A stretch of DNA of 58,013 bases from an uncultured Woeseiaceae bacterium (GCA_902512585.1 CABXJW010000004.1:1-58013); one strand, 5' to 3'. Positions 37,234 to 47,172 are shown, counted from the stretch's first letter. Numbers and translations: made by a program. Notes: generated from the sequence alone by a model not told the origin.

Positions 37234-38820
37234 TCAACTGGATTGCTTTGTCACATCAATATAAATAATTAATTTTTGGTTTGGTTTTAATATTTTCTGT
37301 TGATCTAAATTATTCCATCTTGCTAAACCAGCAATACTTACCCTAAATTTCTTTGCAATTAGGTAAAGAGAATCTCCATTTTTGACGCTATAGTTAAGTT
37401 TACGTTGTATTGGCTTATTATTAATTGGTGGTTGTTTAGTCCATAAGACAAGTTTATCTCCTATTGATAGCATATCTTTCGGCGACATATTATTCCATGA
37501 AGCTAATGCGTTAATCCTTACATCATATCTTCTTGCAATTAACCATAAACTTTCACCTCTCTTGATTATATGCTCAATACGCTCACCACCTCTTTGTTTA
37601 TTTTGTTTGGAAATGAGGCGCTGATCTGATGTATTTTTATAGGACTCTAAATTATTATAGGCCACTGGAATCATAAGAAATTTGTCAGTTCGGATTACAT
37701 TTGAATTCATATCATTAGATATTTTTATTTGTTTTGCGGTTGTATTGTATTGCTCCGCTATCTCAGACAGAGTCTCTCCATATGTTACTTGATGTCTCTT
37801 CCAACGCAATCGCTGATTCGCAGGTAATAATTCATAAGCCTCACTGAAAGTGATAGCATTTTCATTAGGGATTAATAATCTATGTGGGCCATTTGGGCTT
37901 GTGGCCCAACGATTAAAACCTGCATTAAGTAAATACAGCTCGTTTAGATCCATTGCTGCTAATTCGGCAGCAAGTGCTAAGTCAATTTGATTATCAATTT
38001 TTATTATAGAGAAATATTTATCATTATTGATGATTGGGATTTCAGAATTATATTTTTTTGGGTACTTTATAATTTCGATAAGGGCGAGCAATCTGGGAAC
38101 ATAGGCGGTTGTTTGCCTTGACAGCTCAAGATTCCAAAAATCTGTAGGCAGGGACTTGGCTTGATTCTTCTCAATTGCTTTTGAAATACTACCTTCACCA
38201 GCATTGTAAGCAGCAATAGCCAGCAACCAATTATTATCAAAATAATTATACAGATAAGCTAAATAATCCAACGCGGCACCAGTTGAAAAGATCAAATCTC
38301 TTCTTCCATCAAACCACCAATTTTGCTCTAGCCCAAATCTTGAGGCTGTAATTGGAATCATTTGCCATAAACCAGCTGCCTGGCCAATTGAATACGCAAA
38401 TGGATCATACGAACTTTCAACAATAGGTAAAAGAGCTAGCTCTAATGGCATATTGCGAGCTTTAAGTTCAGAAACGATATATGAAAAAAATGGTTTAGCT
38501 CTAGATAATACTTGCCTCATGTAATTTTTATTCTTCTTAATAAAGTTTATCTCGGCTATTATTTTTTCATTATCAGGATATTCGATGAAGAATTTATTAC
38601 TTATCTTCTCTATGAGATTTTTACTAGGAAGACTGTATGAATGATAATTATTATTTGTAATATGGTGCGGATTTAGTTCAATGCTTTTTAGAGATGAAGG
38701 GAGAGTGCTATTTTGTTTATAAAATTCAAAATAATTTATTGAATTGTCTTTAGAGTGGGCACCGACACTCAGCAAGATCAGTGAAATAATAAAAGTTGAA
38801 TATATAGACTTCATTTTCAT
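37234..38820 (-). CDS. mltD: Membrane-bound lytic transglycosylase D
   Basis: Cleaves peptidoglycan between MurNAc and GlcNAc in the periplasm. A signal peptide (1-23) is without an obvious lipobox, unlike E. coli MltD, which is a lipoprotein. The lysozyme-like SLT domain holds the catalytic Glu135 (LPIVESSYDP), then GLWQMIPITA and AAYNAGEGS. Three LysM repeats follow at about residues 342-387, 417-460 and 478-523 (VTYGETLSEIAEQYN; HIIKRGESLWLIARRY; YSVKNGDSLYLIAKKF). Length 528. A divergent spacer of 132 bases separates it from rnhA. Confidence 0.92.
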   Translation of the reverse strand: MKMKSIYSTFIISLILLSVGAHSKDNSINYFEFYKQNSTLPSSLKSIELNPHHITNNNYHSYSLPSKNLIEKISNKFFIEYPDNEKIIAEINFIKKNKNYMRQVLSRAKPFFSYIVSELKARNMPLELALLPIVESSYDPFAYSIGQAAGLWQMIPITASRFGLEQNWWFDGRRDLIFSTGAALDYLAYLYNYFDNNWLLAIAAYNAGEGSISKAIEKNQAKSLPTDFWNLELSRQTTAYVPRLLALIEIIKYPKKYNSEIPIINNDKYFSIIKIDNQIDLALAAELAAMDLNELYLLNAGFNRWATSPNGPHRLLIPNENAITFSEAYELLPANQRLRWKRHQVTYGETLSEIAEQYNTTAKQIKISNDMNSNVIRTDKFLMIPVAYNNLESYKNTSDQRLISKQNKQRGGERIEHIIKRGESLWLIARRYDVRINALASWNNMSPKDMLSIGDKLVLWTKQPPINNKPIQRKLNYSVKNGDSLYLIAKKFRVSIAGLARWNNLDQQKILKPNQKLIIYIDVTKQSS

Positions 38821-38952
38821 AAGCTATTTTCATTTATCCTTGATAATCATACAAGTAGCATTTTTTTCAGAATTTATTACAATCATTTTATAGCTTAAGA
38901 TTACCCGTTAATAAATTTTAGAATGAGTATTCACTTAATACTGAGATTATAA

Positions 38953-39396
38953 ATGAAAAAAGTAGAGATCTATACAGATGGAGCATGTCGAGGTAATCCT
39001 GGCTCAGGAGGCTGGGGTGCTTTACTAATTCATAATGAAACCGAGAGAAAGCTTTTTGGTGGGACTCAGGATACAACAAACAATAGAATGGAGATGCAAG
39101 CTGTAATAGAGGCTTTAAATGCTCTGAAAACTAGCTGTGAAATAACTTTATATACAGATTCAAAATATGTGATGGATGGCATTAATAAATGGCTACCTGC
39201 ATGGAAGTCCAGAAATTGGACAACAGCAAATAAAAAACCAGTGAAAAATAGAGACCTATGGGAACTATTAGATAGAGCCGTCACAAAACATAACATTGAA
39301 TGGAATTGGGTTAAAGGCCATACCGGGAATATTGGCAACGAAGAGGCGGATGCACTGGCTAACAGAGGTATTGATGAATTAGGGAATACTCGATAA
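38953..39396 (+). CDS. rnhA: Ribonuclease HI
   Basis: Cuts the RNA strand of RNA-DNA hybrids. All catalytic residues are in place: Asp9 (YTDGACRGNPG), Glu47 (NNRMEMQAV), Asp69 (YTDSKYV) and Asp133 (EEADALA), plus His123 in KGHTGN. The basic handle region KSRNWTTANKKPVKNRDL is present. 147 residues, near the E. coli 155. It precedes dnaQ by 13 bases, the same pairing as in other gammaproteobacteria. The gloB and methyltransferase genes that commonly lie between mltD and rnhA are missing here. Confidence 0.96.
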   Translation: MKKVEIYTDGACRGNPGSGGWGALLIHNETERKLFGGTQDTTNNRMEMQAVIEALNALKTSCEITLYTDSKYVMDGINKWLPAWKSRNWTTANKKPVKNRDLWELLDRAVTKHNIEWNWVKGHTGNIGNEEADALANRGIDELGNTR

Positions 39397-39409
39397 GGAT
39401 AATGATTGT

Positions 39410-40108
39410 ATGAGACAGATCGCATTGGATACAGAGACCACTGGCATAAATACAGCTGATGGTCACAGAGTGATTGAAATTGGTTGTGTTGAAATAGAAA
39501 ATAGAAGAATTACCGGACGTGAGTACCATTGTTACCTCAATCCAGAACGAGAGATAGATGAAGGTGCTGCGAGAGTGCATGGATTGACGCTCGATAAACT
39601 GCGCGATAAACCGTTGTTCAATGACATCGCGGAGGAATTTTTAGATTTTATTGGCAACTCTGAGCTCGTAATCCATAACGCTAAGTTTGATGTTGGATTT
39701 TTGGATAGTGAGCTATCCATAATAAATCATGATATAAAATCTATTGAAAAACATGCGTTGGTTCTGGATACATTAGCTTTAGCTAGGCAAATGCACCCAG
39801 GCAAAAAAAATAGTTTAGATGCATTATGCAATCGGTATATGATTGATAGGTCAATGCGTCAAGTGCATGGTGCATTAATTGATGCTGACCTATTGGCGAA
39901 AGTGTATTTAGCAATGACTGGCGGGCAAGATACTTTTGATCTTGAAGAAGTTGGTAAGAATGATCCATCAACTCAAAAAATGGAGTCAACTAGGAATCAT
40001 TTAACACAAATACTTCGGGAAGCCAGCAAAGATGAGTTACAAGCGCATGAAAAATTTCTAGATAAGATGTCGAAAGATAAAACTTGTCTTTGGCGGCAGG
40101 AGTCATAA
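39410..40108 (+). CDS. dnaQ: DNA polymerase III epsilon subunit, proofreading exonuclease
   Basis: A 232-residue 3'-5' exonuclease of the DEDDh type. Exo I is ALDTETTGI (Asp7, Glu9), Exo II VIHNAKFDVGF with the Asp near residue 88, and Exo III carries HGALIDADLLAKVYL with the catalytic His and Asp. GREYHCYLNPEREID and VHGLTLDKL are typical epsilon segments. The C-terminal 50 residues (from about 185) would contact the polymerase alpha subunit and lack obvious motif. The start is ATG 39410, 13 bases after the rnhA stop, with AAGGA upstream. Confidence 0.95.
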   Translation: MRQIALDTETTGINTADGHRVIEIGCVEIENRRITGREYHCYLNPEREIDEGAARVHGLTLDKLRDKPLFNDIAEEFLDFIGNSELVIHNAKFDVGFLDSELSIINHDIKSIEKHALVLDTLALARQMHPGKKNSLDALCNRYMIDRSMRQVHGALIDADLLAKVYLAMTGGQDTFDLEEVGKNDPSTQKMESTRNHLTQILREASKDELQAHEKFLDKMSKDKTCLWRQES

Positions 40109-40212
40109 ACAAATATCTCGAAATTTAATGATTATCATTTAGGTTTTTATTATAATTACCACCGTTGTAATTTCATTCATAAAATTCATCATCAACTCTA
40201 ACGGAGTAAAAA

Positions 40213-41589
40213 ATGGAAAGTATGCATTTAATAGAAATGAACCAAGGTATGATGGTTTCTGGAATAATCTTAGCTTTAAGTTTTATTGGGATTTTCACAG
40301 AAACAATCCATGGTTTTCACAGAGTAAAAGTTGCTATGCTAGGTGCTGCAGTAATGCTCGTTGTAGGTCAATCTTATGGTTTTTATTCAGCAGAGGGCGC
40401 ATTTGAAGCAGTAGATTGGAATGTTGTATTCCTTCTTGGCGCCATGATGGCGGTTGTTTCTATTATGATTAACACTGGTGGATTCGAAGTAATGGCTGCC
40501 AAGATTGGTAAGATTGCAAAAGGTAGGCAATTTATACTCTTGGCAATGCTTGGAACGGCTGTGACGGTCATATCATTACTATTGGATAATGTTACTACGG
40601 TAGTTATTTTTGGACCTTTGATTGTTCTAATCTGTCAAAAAATGAGAGTCTCAGCAATACCTTATCTAATGGCTGCAGCATTGCTGTCAGATACAGGTGG
40701 AGTGGCTACCTTAGTTGGCGATCCCCCAAACTTGATGATTGGTTCAGCGTTTGACATCGCGTTTCTACCATTCGCTTATAAAATGTTCCCAATTGTTTGT
40801 TTAGCATGGGTAGCAACTTTATTCTTTATGAGGTATTTATTTAAAGATGAGTTGGCTATTGTACCGGAAGGTAAATTTGAAGATACCGTGCCTTATAAAG
40901 ACAAAGGTTTGTGGAACAAATCACTTGTGGTATTAGGTTTGATGGTCATATTTTTTATGATCCACAATACTATTCATTGGGAGCCATGGATGGTTGCTGG
41001 AACAGGTTTGATACTCCTAACTCTTCTGGCAAAAGAGATCGAATTTGAAGAAATTATGCAAAATATGACTCATGAAATACCTTTGCTGATGTTTTTTGTT
41101 GCACTGTTTATGATTGTCGGTGGTGTAGAAGGGAGTAAATTTCTTGAGTATCTCGGGCAATATTTAATACCGTTCTTGATTGACCCTATAAGCGGTGAAG
41201 TGATCCAAGAAAATTTCATGATTACTTGTATAGCATTGATGTGGGTAGCAGCTATTATGTCTGCGGCTATCGATAACATTCCATTTACCGCCGCGATGAT
41301 ACCAATAATAGCTTCGTTAGAAGCTATAGGTGTTAACATTGCTGCATTATGCTGGTGTCTCGCATTGGGTGTTGGTATGGGTGGTAATGGTACACATATT
41401 GGATCAACGGCAAACGTTTACATTGTAACGGTATCAGAGAAATTGGCCAAATCGACAGGTAACCCTGATTTAGCAATCACCCCACTTAAATGGGCACAAA
41501 AAGGATTGCCGGTTATGTTATTAACTTTGGTTATCTGTACGGTAATAATGTATGTCTTTTTTGGTTATTATGCCGAGCCATTACATTAA
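40213..41589 (+). CDS. nhaD: NhaD-type Na+/H+ antiporter
   Basis: A 458-residue membrane protein of the ion transporter superfamily with about 12 helices. EAVDWNVVFLLGAMMAVVSIM, LLDNVTTVVIFGP, DTGGVATLVGDPPNLMIGS and the mirror motif AAIDNIPFTAAMIPI are the paired re-entrant motifs of NhaD/ArsB-like carriers. GNGTHIGSTANVY near residue 395 is the second of the two conserved pore motifs. NhaD exchanges Na+ or Li+ for protons and is common in marine and halophilic bacteria, consistent with the proposed habitat. SD AACGGAG is seven bases before the ATG. Confidence 0.9.
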   Translation: MESMHLIEMNQGMMVSGIILALSFIGIFTETIHGFHRVKVAMLGAAVMLVVGQSYGFYSAEGAFEAVDWNVVFLLGAMMAVVSIMINTGGFEVMAAKIGKIAKGRQFILLAMLGTAVTVISLLLDNVTTVVIFGPLIVLICQKMRVSAIPYLMAAALLSDTGGVATLVGDPPNLMIGSAFDIAFLPFAYKMFPIVCLAWVATLFFMRYLFKDELAIVPEGKFEDTVPYKDKGLWNKSLVVLGLMVIFFMIHNTIHWEPWMVAGTGLILLTLLAKEIEFEEIMQNMTHEIPLLMFFVALFMIVGGVEGSKFLEYLGQYLIPFLIDPISGEVIQENFMITCIALMWVAAIMSAAIDNIPFTAAMIPIIASLEAIGVNIAALCWCLALGVGMGGNGTHIGSTANVYIVTVSEKLAKSTGNPDLAITPLKWAQKGLPVMLLTLVICTVIMYVFFGYYAEPLH

Positions 41590-41611
41590 ATAGTTAATAA
41601 ATCTAGTCACA

Positions 41612-43216
41612 ATGAGAAACAGGCATCTAAGTCGGAGGTACCCTCTAGATTTAGATGCCTGGAAATCATTGACTGCTCATTATCGACAGGAAATAAAAAA
41701 TCAAACCATAACCTCGCTCTTTAAATCACCGCGAAATAGGGCTTCCAAATTTGTTATTAAATCAGGTGATTTGACTCTCGATTTTTCAAAAAATCTAATC
41801 ACCGCCAAAACTTTAAAGTTATTCTCACAATTGATTGATGAAGCACAAATTCATAATTCGATTGAAGAGATGTTCTCTGGTGATGCCGTCAATGCATCAG
41901 AAGACAGACCAGCCTTGCATGTTGCCTTAAGATCAAAGTTATCAGATCAAATTGCTCTAAATATTGGTGATGTTGATAAGGTTTGGGTCACTCAGGAGAA
42001 AATGGGTTTATTCATAGATTCATTGCATACCAAAAAGATACTTGGTTTTTCTGGTAAGAAAATAACTAATATTGTAAATATTGGTATTGGCGGATCAGGG
42101 CTTGGACCCACTATGGCTGTAGTTGCCTTGCGTGATTACTGGGTAGATGGAATGAAATATTATGATGTTTCAAATGGGGATGGGCTGGAATTGATAGATT
42201 TATTATCAGAAATAGAAATAGAGTCCTCATTATTTATAGTTGCTTCCAAATCGTTTACTACCAAAGAAACTGAAGAAAACGCAATGATTGCACGTGAATT
42301 TCTGGAACAGAATTATGGTGAGCGAGCTATCAAGTATCATTTTGCAGGAATTTCAAACAATAAAGAGGCCATGGATGCTTTTGGTATTCAATCAAAATTT
42401 CAATTCATGGTGCCTGAATGGGTTGGTGGTAGATTTTCATTATGTTCAGCAATGGGTTTATCACTGGGCTGCATGATCGGTATGAATCATTTTCTTAGGA
42501 TGCTTGAAGGAGCTAGGAGGATGGATATGCACTTCAGGCAAGCTCCTTTCATGGAGAACATGCCAATGATGCTCGCGTTATTATCAATTTTTAATACAAA
42601 TTTCCTTGGCGCGAAATCTCAAGCAATACTCTCTTATGGTTCACGCCTAAATAAATTTAGTGATTATCTACAACAATTGCACATGGAATCATTAGGTAAA
42701 AGTACTCGTATTGACAATAGAAGTGTCTCTGTAAATACAGGTAGTATTATCTGGGGTGGGTCCGCATCAAGCGGTCAACACTCATATTTTCAGCTAATAC
42801 ACCAAGGAACTCAATGTGTCCCTATAGATTTTATACTGCCCATAATAGACACATCTGAGCGTAAAAATAACTATAATGTTGCAAATTGTCTAGCTCAAAG
42901 CGAAGCATTAATGGACGGTTATAAAGCTAGTGGTACCGAGAAAGTTCACCCCGGAAATCGACCAAGTAACACCATTTTATTTGAACGGGTTTCACCTGAA
43001 ATTTTAGGACAGTTAATTTCATTATATGAGCATAAGGTATATGTTCAGGGAGTTATTTTTGGTATTAATCCTTTTGATCAATTTGGCGTTGAGCATGGCA
43101 AGAGATTAGCTAGTACACTAAATGAGCATCTTAATGGAAAAAAGAAGTATAATAAAACCAATAAGTCTACTCAAAATATCCTTAACATCATTAAAAATCT
43201 TGATCTATACAAATAG
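41612..43216 (+). CDS. pgi: Glucose-6-phosphate isomerase
   Basis: Interconverts glucose-6-phosphate and fructose-6-phosphate. At 534 residues it is the long bacterial form. VNIGIGGSGLGPTMA is the substrate phosphate loop, the VPEWVGGRFSLCSAMG signature follows, and WGGSASSGQHSYFQLIHQGT carries the active-site Glu/His neighbourhood. GVIFGINPFDQFGVEHGK is the C-terminal signature. It is followed by mannose-phosphate genes, so fructose-6-phosphate can be channelled into mannose and fucose precursors. Nineteen bases separate it from the next gene. Confidence 0.95.
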   Translation: MRNRHLSRRYPLDLDAWKSLTAHYRQEIKNQTITSLFKSPRNRASKFVIKSGDLTLDFSKNLITAKTLKLFSQLIDEAQIHNSIEEMFSGDAVNASEDRPALHVALRSKLSDQIALNIGDVDKVWVTQEKMGLFIDSLHTKKILGFSGKKITNIVNIGIGGSGLGPTMAVVALRDYWVDGMKYYDVSNGDGLELIDLLSEIEIESSLFIVASKSFTTKETEENAMIAREFLEQNYGERAIKYHFAGISNNKEAMDAFGIQSKFQFMVPEWVGGRFSLCSAMGLSLGCMIGMNHFLRMLEGARRMDMHFRQAPFMENMPMMLALLSIFNTNFLGAKSQAILSYGSRLNKFSDYLQQLHMESLGKSTRIDNRSVSVNTGSIIWGGSASSGQHSYFQLIHQGTQCVPIDFILPIIDTSERKNNYNVANCLAQSEALMDGYKASGTEKVHPGNRPSNTILFERVSPEILGQLISLYEHKVYVQGVIFGINPFDQFGVEHGKRLASTLNEHLNGKKKYNKTNKSTQNILNIIKNLDLYK

Positions 43217-43235
43217 GAATTTATAGGAAAATATT

Positions 43236-43607
43236 ATGAAAAATGAGTTACACAAAGAATATTTTAGGCCCTGGGGTAGTTATATCTGCCTCGATTCAGG
43301 ATCAAACTTTCAGGTCAAAAGATTGATTGTTAATCCGGGTGGTATTTTGTCATTGCAAAAGCATTTCAAAAGATCAGAGCATTGGACGGTTGTATCAGGA
43401 GTGGCTAGCGTGACCTTGGATAAAGAAGAATTCAAATTGGAGATTAACGAGTCGATTTATATTCCAATTGAATCTATACATCGAATTAGCAACAAAGACC
43501 CTGATGTACTTGAGATTATTGAAGTGCAGTGTGGCGAATATTTAGGCGAGGATGATATAGTTCGCTTTGAGGATAATTATGGAAGAGTTGAGAATGATGG
43601 ATCTTAA
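43236..43607 (+). CDS. Stand-alone mannose-6-phosphate isomerase cupin (type II)
   Basis: A 123-residue cupin equal to the C-terminal isomerase half of bifunctional ManC/AlgA-type proteins. The metal site is HFKRSEHWTVVSG (two His plus Glu), with RPWGSY near the start, IPIESIHRISN the second cupin motif, and the closing EIIEVQCGEYLGEDDIVRFED is typical. It converts fructose-6-phosphate to mannose-6-phosphate. The guanylyltransferase half is missing here, so GDP-mannose formation must depend on another gene. Its end overlaps the manB start by about 14 bases. Confidence 0.9.
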   Translation: MKNELHKEYFRPWGSYICLDSGSNFQVKRLIVNPGGILSLQKHFKRSEHWTVVSGVASVTLDKEEFKLEINESIYIPIESIHRISNKDPDVLEIIEVQCGEYLGEDDIVRFEDNYGRVENDGS

Positions 43608-44955
43608 AATATCGTCATTTAAAGCTTATGATGTTCGTGGTCGTATCCCTGATGAGTTAAATGAAGATATTGTATATCGTATTGCCAATGCAATGGCTCA
43701 GTTTTTAGAAGCTAAAAAGATAATTATAGGGCGCGATATCAGAGCAAGCAGCAAAGCACTTTCTAATGCTGCAGTGCAAGGACTCATAGATGCTGGTGTA
43801 GATGTTATTGATATTGGTTTATGTGGCACTGAAGGAGTTTATTTTGCCACAGGTGATCTCTATGCTTGTGGTGGAATAATGGTGACCGCCAGTCATAATC
43901 CGGCTGACTATAACGGCTTGAAATTAGTGCGTGAGAACTCCAAACCAATCAGTGCAGAAACTGGATTGAAAGATATTCATTTTTTAGCTGAACAAGGTGA
44001 TAGACACCTATCTTCATGTAAGGGCAGTATTGCCACTAAAGATATTTCAACAGCCTATATTCAATGTTTATTAAGTTTTATTGACTGTGACTTATTAAGA
44101 CCGTTAAAAATTGTAGTTAATCCAGGTAATGGCGGGGCAGGCTTGGTTATTGAGCAATTGGGTGAGCACTTACCTATAGAGTTCATTAAAGTCCATTTTG
44201 AAGCTGATTCATCTTTTCCTAATGGCGTGCCAAATCCGATGATAGAGGAGAATCGGGAATCGACAGCGACTGCAGTAATTGAGCATAAGGCAGATTTAGG
44301 GATAGCATGGGATGGAGATTTTGATCGTTGTTTCTTCTTTGATGAAAAAGGGGAATTTGTTGAAGGGTATTATATCGTCAGTTTATTAGCTGAATATTTT
44401 CTTAAAAAGAATAAGGGCGATACAGTTATATATGATCCACGCCTTACTTGGAATACTATTGATACAGTTAATAATGCAGGTGGTGTAGCGATACAGAGTC
44501 AGTCAGGACACTCTTTTATAAAGCAAAGTATGCGTGAAAATAATGCTATATATGGCGGTGAAATGAGCGCCCATCATTATTTTAGAAACTTTTTTTATTG
44601 TGATAGTGGCATGATTCCCTGGCTTGTGCTTGCCGAAATCTTATCTACCTCAAATGAAAGATTATCTAGTATGCTAGATCAATATAGATTAGATTTTCCA
44701 GTCAGTGGTGAAATTAATCGAGAGGTAAAGGATACAGTTGCCACTATTGAGAATATTCGATCGATTTATAATAATTCAGCATTAATGGTTGATTATATGG
44801 ATGGCGTGAGTATGGAGTTTGCAGATTGGCGCTTTAATGTTCGAGCCTCAAATACGGAACCTCTCTTAAGGTTGAATGTAGAGAGTCGCGGTGATCGAGC
44901 TCTAATGTCCTCAAAAACCACAGAATTATTAAGTATTATTGAGAAATGTGGTTAA
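43594..44955 (+). CDS. manB: Phosphomannomutase/phosphoglucomutase
   Basis: Converts mannose-6-phosphate to mannose-1-phosphate (and possibly the glucose pair). TASHNPADYNGLK has the phosphoserine, WDGDFDRCFFFD is the Mg loop, GGEMSAHHYF is the sugar-specificity loop as in AlgC/CpsG, and RASNTEPLLRLN the phosphate-binding loop near the end. The frame opens at TTG 43567 within the previous gene. ATG 43594 with GGAAGAG upstream leads directly to LKISSFKAYDVRG, the family's normal beginning, giving 453 residues. It completes a pgi-PMI-PMM chain from glucose-6-phosphate to mannose-1-phosphate. Confidence 0.92.
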   Translation: MMDLKISSFKAYDVRGRIPDELNEDIVYRIANAMAQFLEAKKIIIGRDIRASSKALSNAAVQGLIDAGVDVIDIGLCGTEGVYFATGDLYACGGIMVTASHNPADYNGLKLVRENSKPISAETGLKDIHFLAEQGDRHLSSCKGSIATKDISTAYIQCLLSFIDCDLLRPLKIVVNPGNGGAGLVIEQLGEHLPIEFIKVHFEADSSFPNGVPNPMIEENRESTATAVIEHKADLGIAWDGDFDRCFFFDEKGEFVEGYYIVSLLAEYFLKKNKGDTVIYDPRLTWNTIDTVNNAGGVAIQSQSGHSFIKQSMRENNAIYGGEMSAHHYFRNFFYCDSGMIPWLVLAEILSTSNERLSSMLDQYRLDFPVSGEINREVKDTVATIENIRSIYNNSALMVDYMDGVSMEFADWRFNVRASNTEPLLRLNVESRGDRALMSSKTTELLSIIEKCG

Positions 44956-45001
44956 ATTTTATTTACGGTGCACTTTTATCAATATTATATGAATTAGAAT
45001 T

Positions 45002-46414
45002 ATGATTAGAACAAGATTTGCCCCCAGCCCAACTGGAGTATTGCATTTAGGTAGCGTCAGAACTGCACTATTTTGTTGGTTATATGCAAAGCATACTCAA
45101 GGTCAATTTATCTTAAGAATTGAAGATACTGATCAAGAACGGTCTACTCGTGAAAACGTTGATGCTATCTTGGAGGGTATGACTTGGCTTGGTATGGAAT
45201 GTGATGAAGGGCCATTATATCAAACAGATCGTTTTGCACGTTATCAAGAAATTGCCAATGATTGGCTGAAATCAGGTAAAGCCTATCGTTGCTATTGCAC
45301 AAAAGATCAATTAGATGAAATGCGTAATCAACAAAAAGAAAAAGGTGAAAAAACCAGATATAACGGTCATTGTAGAGAGTTGACGGACCATTCGAGCACG
45401 AAAGAATATGTTCTGCGCTTTAAAAACCCACTAACTGGTCGTGTGATAGTCAATGATCAAGTTCGTGGCAAAGTTATATTTGAGAACGCCGAACTGGATG
45501 ATTTGGTTATCATGCGAGGTGATGGCTCTCCCACCTATAACTTTGCTGTGGTAGTTGATGATGCGGATATGCAGATCACTCATGTTATAAGAGGTGACGA
45601 TCATCTTAATAATACTCCTAGACAGATGAATATGTTCAGTGCTTTAGGTGTAGAGGCACCGATTTTTGCGCACTTACCGATGATCCTGGGAGACGATGGT
45701 ACTAAACTCTCAAAACGTCATGGTGCTGTTGATATTCGTGATTATCGTGAGTCAGGTTTTATTCCAGAAGCATTGTTAAATTATTTGGTTCGCCTTGGGT
45801 GGTCAAGCGGTAATCAAGAAGTTTTCAGTATTGAGGAAATGATCAAGTTATTTGACTTACCAGATATAAATCAATCTGCCTCTGCATTTAGTGGTGATAA
45901 ATTATTATGGCTGAATCAAGAACATATGATGAGCACCGAAGCTGAAAGCTTGGTTTCTCATTTTAAATATCAACTGGATAAGATCGAGGTTGATATCAAC
46001 CAGGGCCCTGATCTAGTAAAAGTAATTGAGGCTTACCGTGAACGAGCCGAGACGTTTGCTCAGATGGCAATTGCATGCCGTTATTGCTTTGAAGATTTCG
46101 CTGAAATTGACCCAAAAGCGGCTAAAAAACAATTACGGCCAGTCATCTTAGAACCAATGCTTGCGTTGTATGTCAGTTTGACTGAGCTAGATGAGTGGTC
46201 AAGCGAGCAAATTTCCTCTTGTATTAATAATGCGGCATCAGAATTTGGGATAAATATGGGTAAATTAGGCCAACCGTTACGTGTTGCGGTGACAGGAACT
46301 TCAGCATCACCTTCGATTGACATAACGCTTCATTTGATTGGTAAGGCAAGATCTATCGAACGCTTGGGCAGAGCGATAGAGATCATAAAAGGGCGTGCTG
46401 CACTGAGTTTATAG
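45002..46414 (+). CDS. gltX: Glutamyl-tRNA synthetase
   Basis: A class I aminoacyl-tRNA synthetase of 470 residues. RFAPSPTGVLHLGSVR holds the HIGH-type motif (H15-L-G-S) and KLSKRHG near residue 240 the KMSKS motif. A CYC...HC cysteine set (YRCYCT and HCREL, about residues 98-126) resembles the zinc site of the stem contact domain. The C-terminal anticodon-binding helices look complete. It is followed by tRNA-Ala and tRNA-Glu, so the enzyme and its own tRNA lie 270 bases apart, as in Pseudomonas. Confidence 0.96.
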   Translation: MIRTRFAPSPTGVLHLGSVRTALFCWLYAKHTQGQFILRIEDTDQERSTRENVDAILEGMTWLGMECDEGPLYQTDRFARYQEIANDWLKSGKAYRCYCTKDQLDEMRNQQKEKGEKTRYNGHCRELTDHSSTKEYVLRFKNPLTGRVIVNDQVRGKVIFENAELDDLVIMRGDGSPTYNFAVVVDDADMQITHVIRGDDHLNNTPRQMNMFSALGVEAPIFAHLPMILGDDGTKLSKRHGAVDIRDYRESGFIPEALLNYLVRLGWSSGNQEVFSIEEMIKLFDLPDINQSASAFSGDKLLWLNQEHMMSTEAESLVSHFKYQLDKIEVDINQGPDLVKVIEAYRERAETFAQMAIACRYCFEDFAEIDPKAAKKQLRPVILEPMLALYVSLTELDEWSSEQISSCINNAASEFGINMGKLGQPLRVAVTGTSASPSIDITLHLIGKARSIERLGRAIEIIKGRAALSL

Positions 46415-46586
46415 TCGGTATATTTTTTAGTTATTGAGATTATAAAATCTATTGTTAATCATGACTAAATCGCTTAAACTTCGCATCATTAGATATACTT
46501 TATACTTGTCATTTAATAAAAGTGAAGTCTAGGTAAATCAAATAAAAAAGTGATACATTTTTGTAAATATATTTGCATATAGTCTA

Positions 46587-46662
<76 letters not shown>

Positions 46663-46683
46663 GAATATAGGTTAAAAATTTGT

Positions 46684-46759
46684 GTCCCCATCGTCTAGAG
46701 GCCTAGGACACTGCCCTTTCACGGCGGCAACAGGGGTTCGAATCCCCTTGGGGACGCCA
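46684..46759 (+). tRNA. tRNA-Glu (TTC)
   Basis: A 76-base tRNA nearly identical in outline to the E. coli glutamate tRNA: GTCCCCA pairs with TGGGGAC, the loop CTTTCAC has anticodon TTC, T arm AGGGGTTCGAATCCCCT, discriminator G, encoded CCA. A six-pair hairpin CCATTT-TTTC-AAATGG overlaps the CCA and lacks a T-run. Confidence 0.96.
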
Positions 46760-46822
46760 TTTTTTCAAATGGTATCTAAATTAATGATTTACAGTTATTG
46801 ACATTAAAAATTTAGTTTTCAT

Positions 46823-47020
46823 CTAGCGCCCAATTTTTTTAGCTAATGACTCGCTTATAACATTGCGCGAGAATGTTATTTCCCAACAACATAAATTAGA
46901 TGGGTTAATTATTGGTATATCCATTATGCAACAGAACTCTATTGTCTGATTACTGGTTTCAACTTCATTATTTGCTATTAATTGACTTGTATTAGACGAT
47001 TTATCTGGGCTATGAAACAT
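46823..47020 (-). CDS. Hypothetical 65-residue Cys-rich protein
   Basis: I do not recognise this protein. On the minus strand an AAAAGGAGATAAT element precedes the ATG with ideal spacing, which is the main reason to accept it. The product has two Cys pairs (FCCIMD, LCCWEI, about residues 30-45), no signal peptide and a basic end (AKKIGR). It is convergent with the gltX-tRNA transcript and divergent from the secreted protein at 47173. Four cysteines in two pairs could bind metal, but no known knuckle spacing is seen. The function is unknown. Confidence 0.45.
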   Translation of the reverse strand: MFHSPDKSSNTSQLIANNEVETSNQTIEFCCIMDIPIINPSNLCCWEITFSRNVISESLAKKIGR

Positions 47021-47172
47021 TATTATCTCCTTTTAGTTGCTTGAATAGCCGTATCGTTTTTTCCACCTTGCAAGAAGTTAGCAGGTTGGCGAGAGACTTA
47101 ACTCTCCTCTTGATACTGATAATTATTATATAGGATTTTTAATTTAAGAACCATTGTTGTATATTTTTAGAT

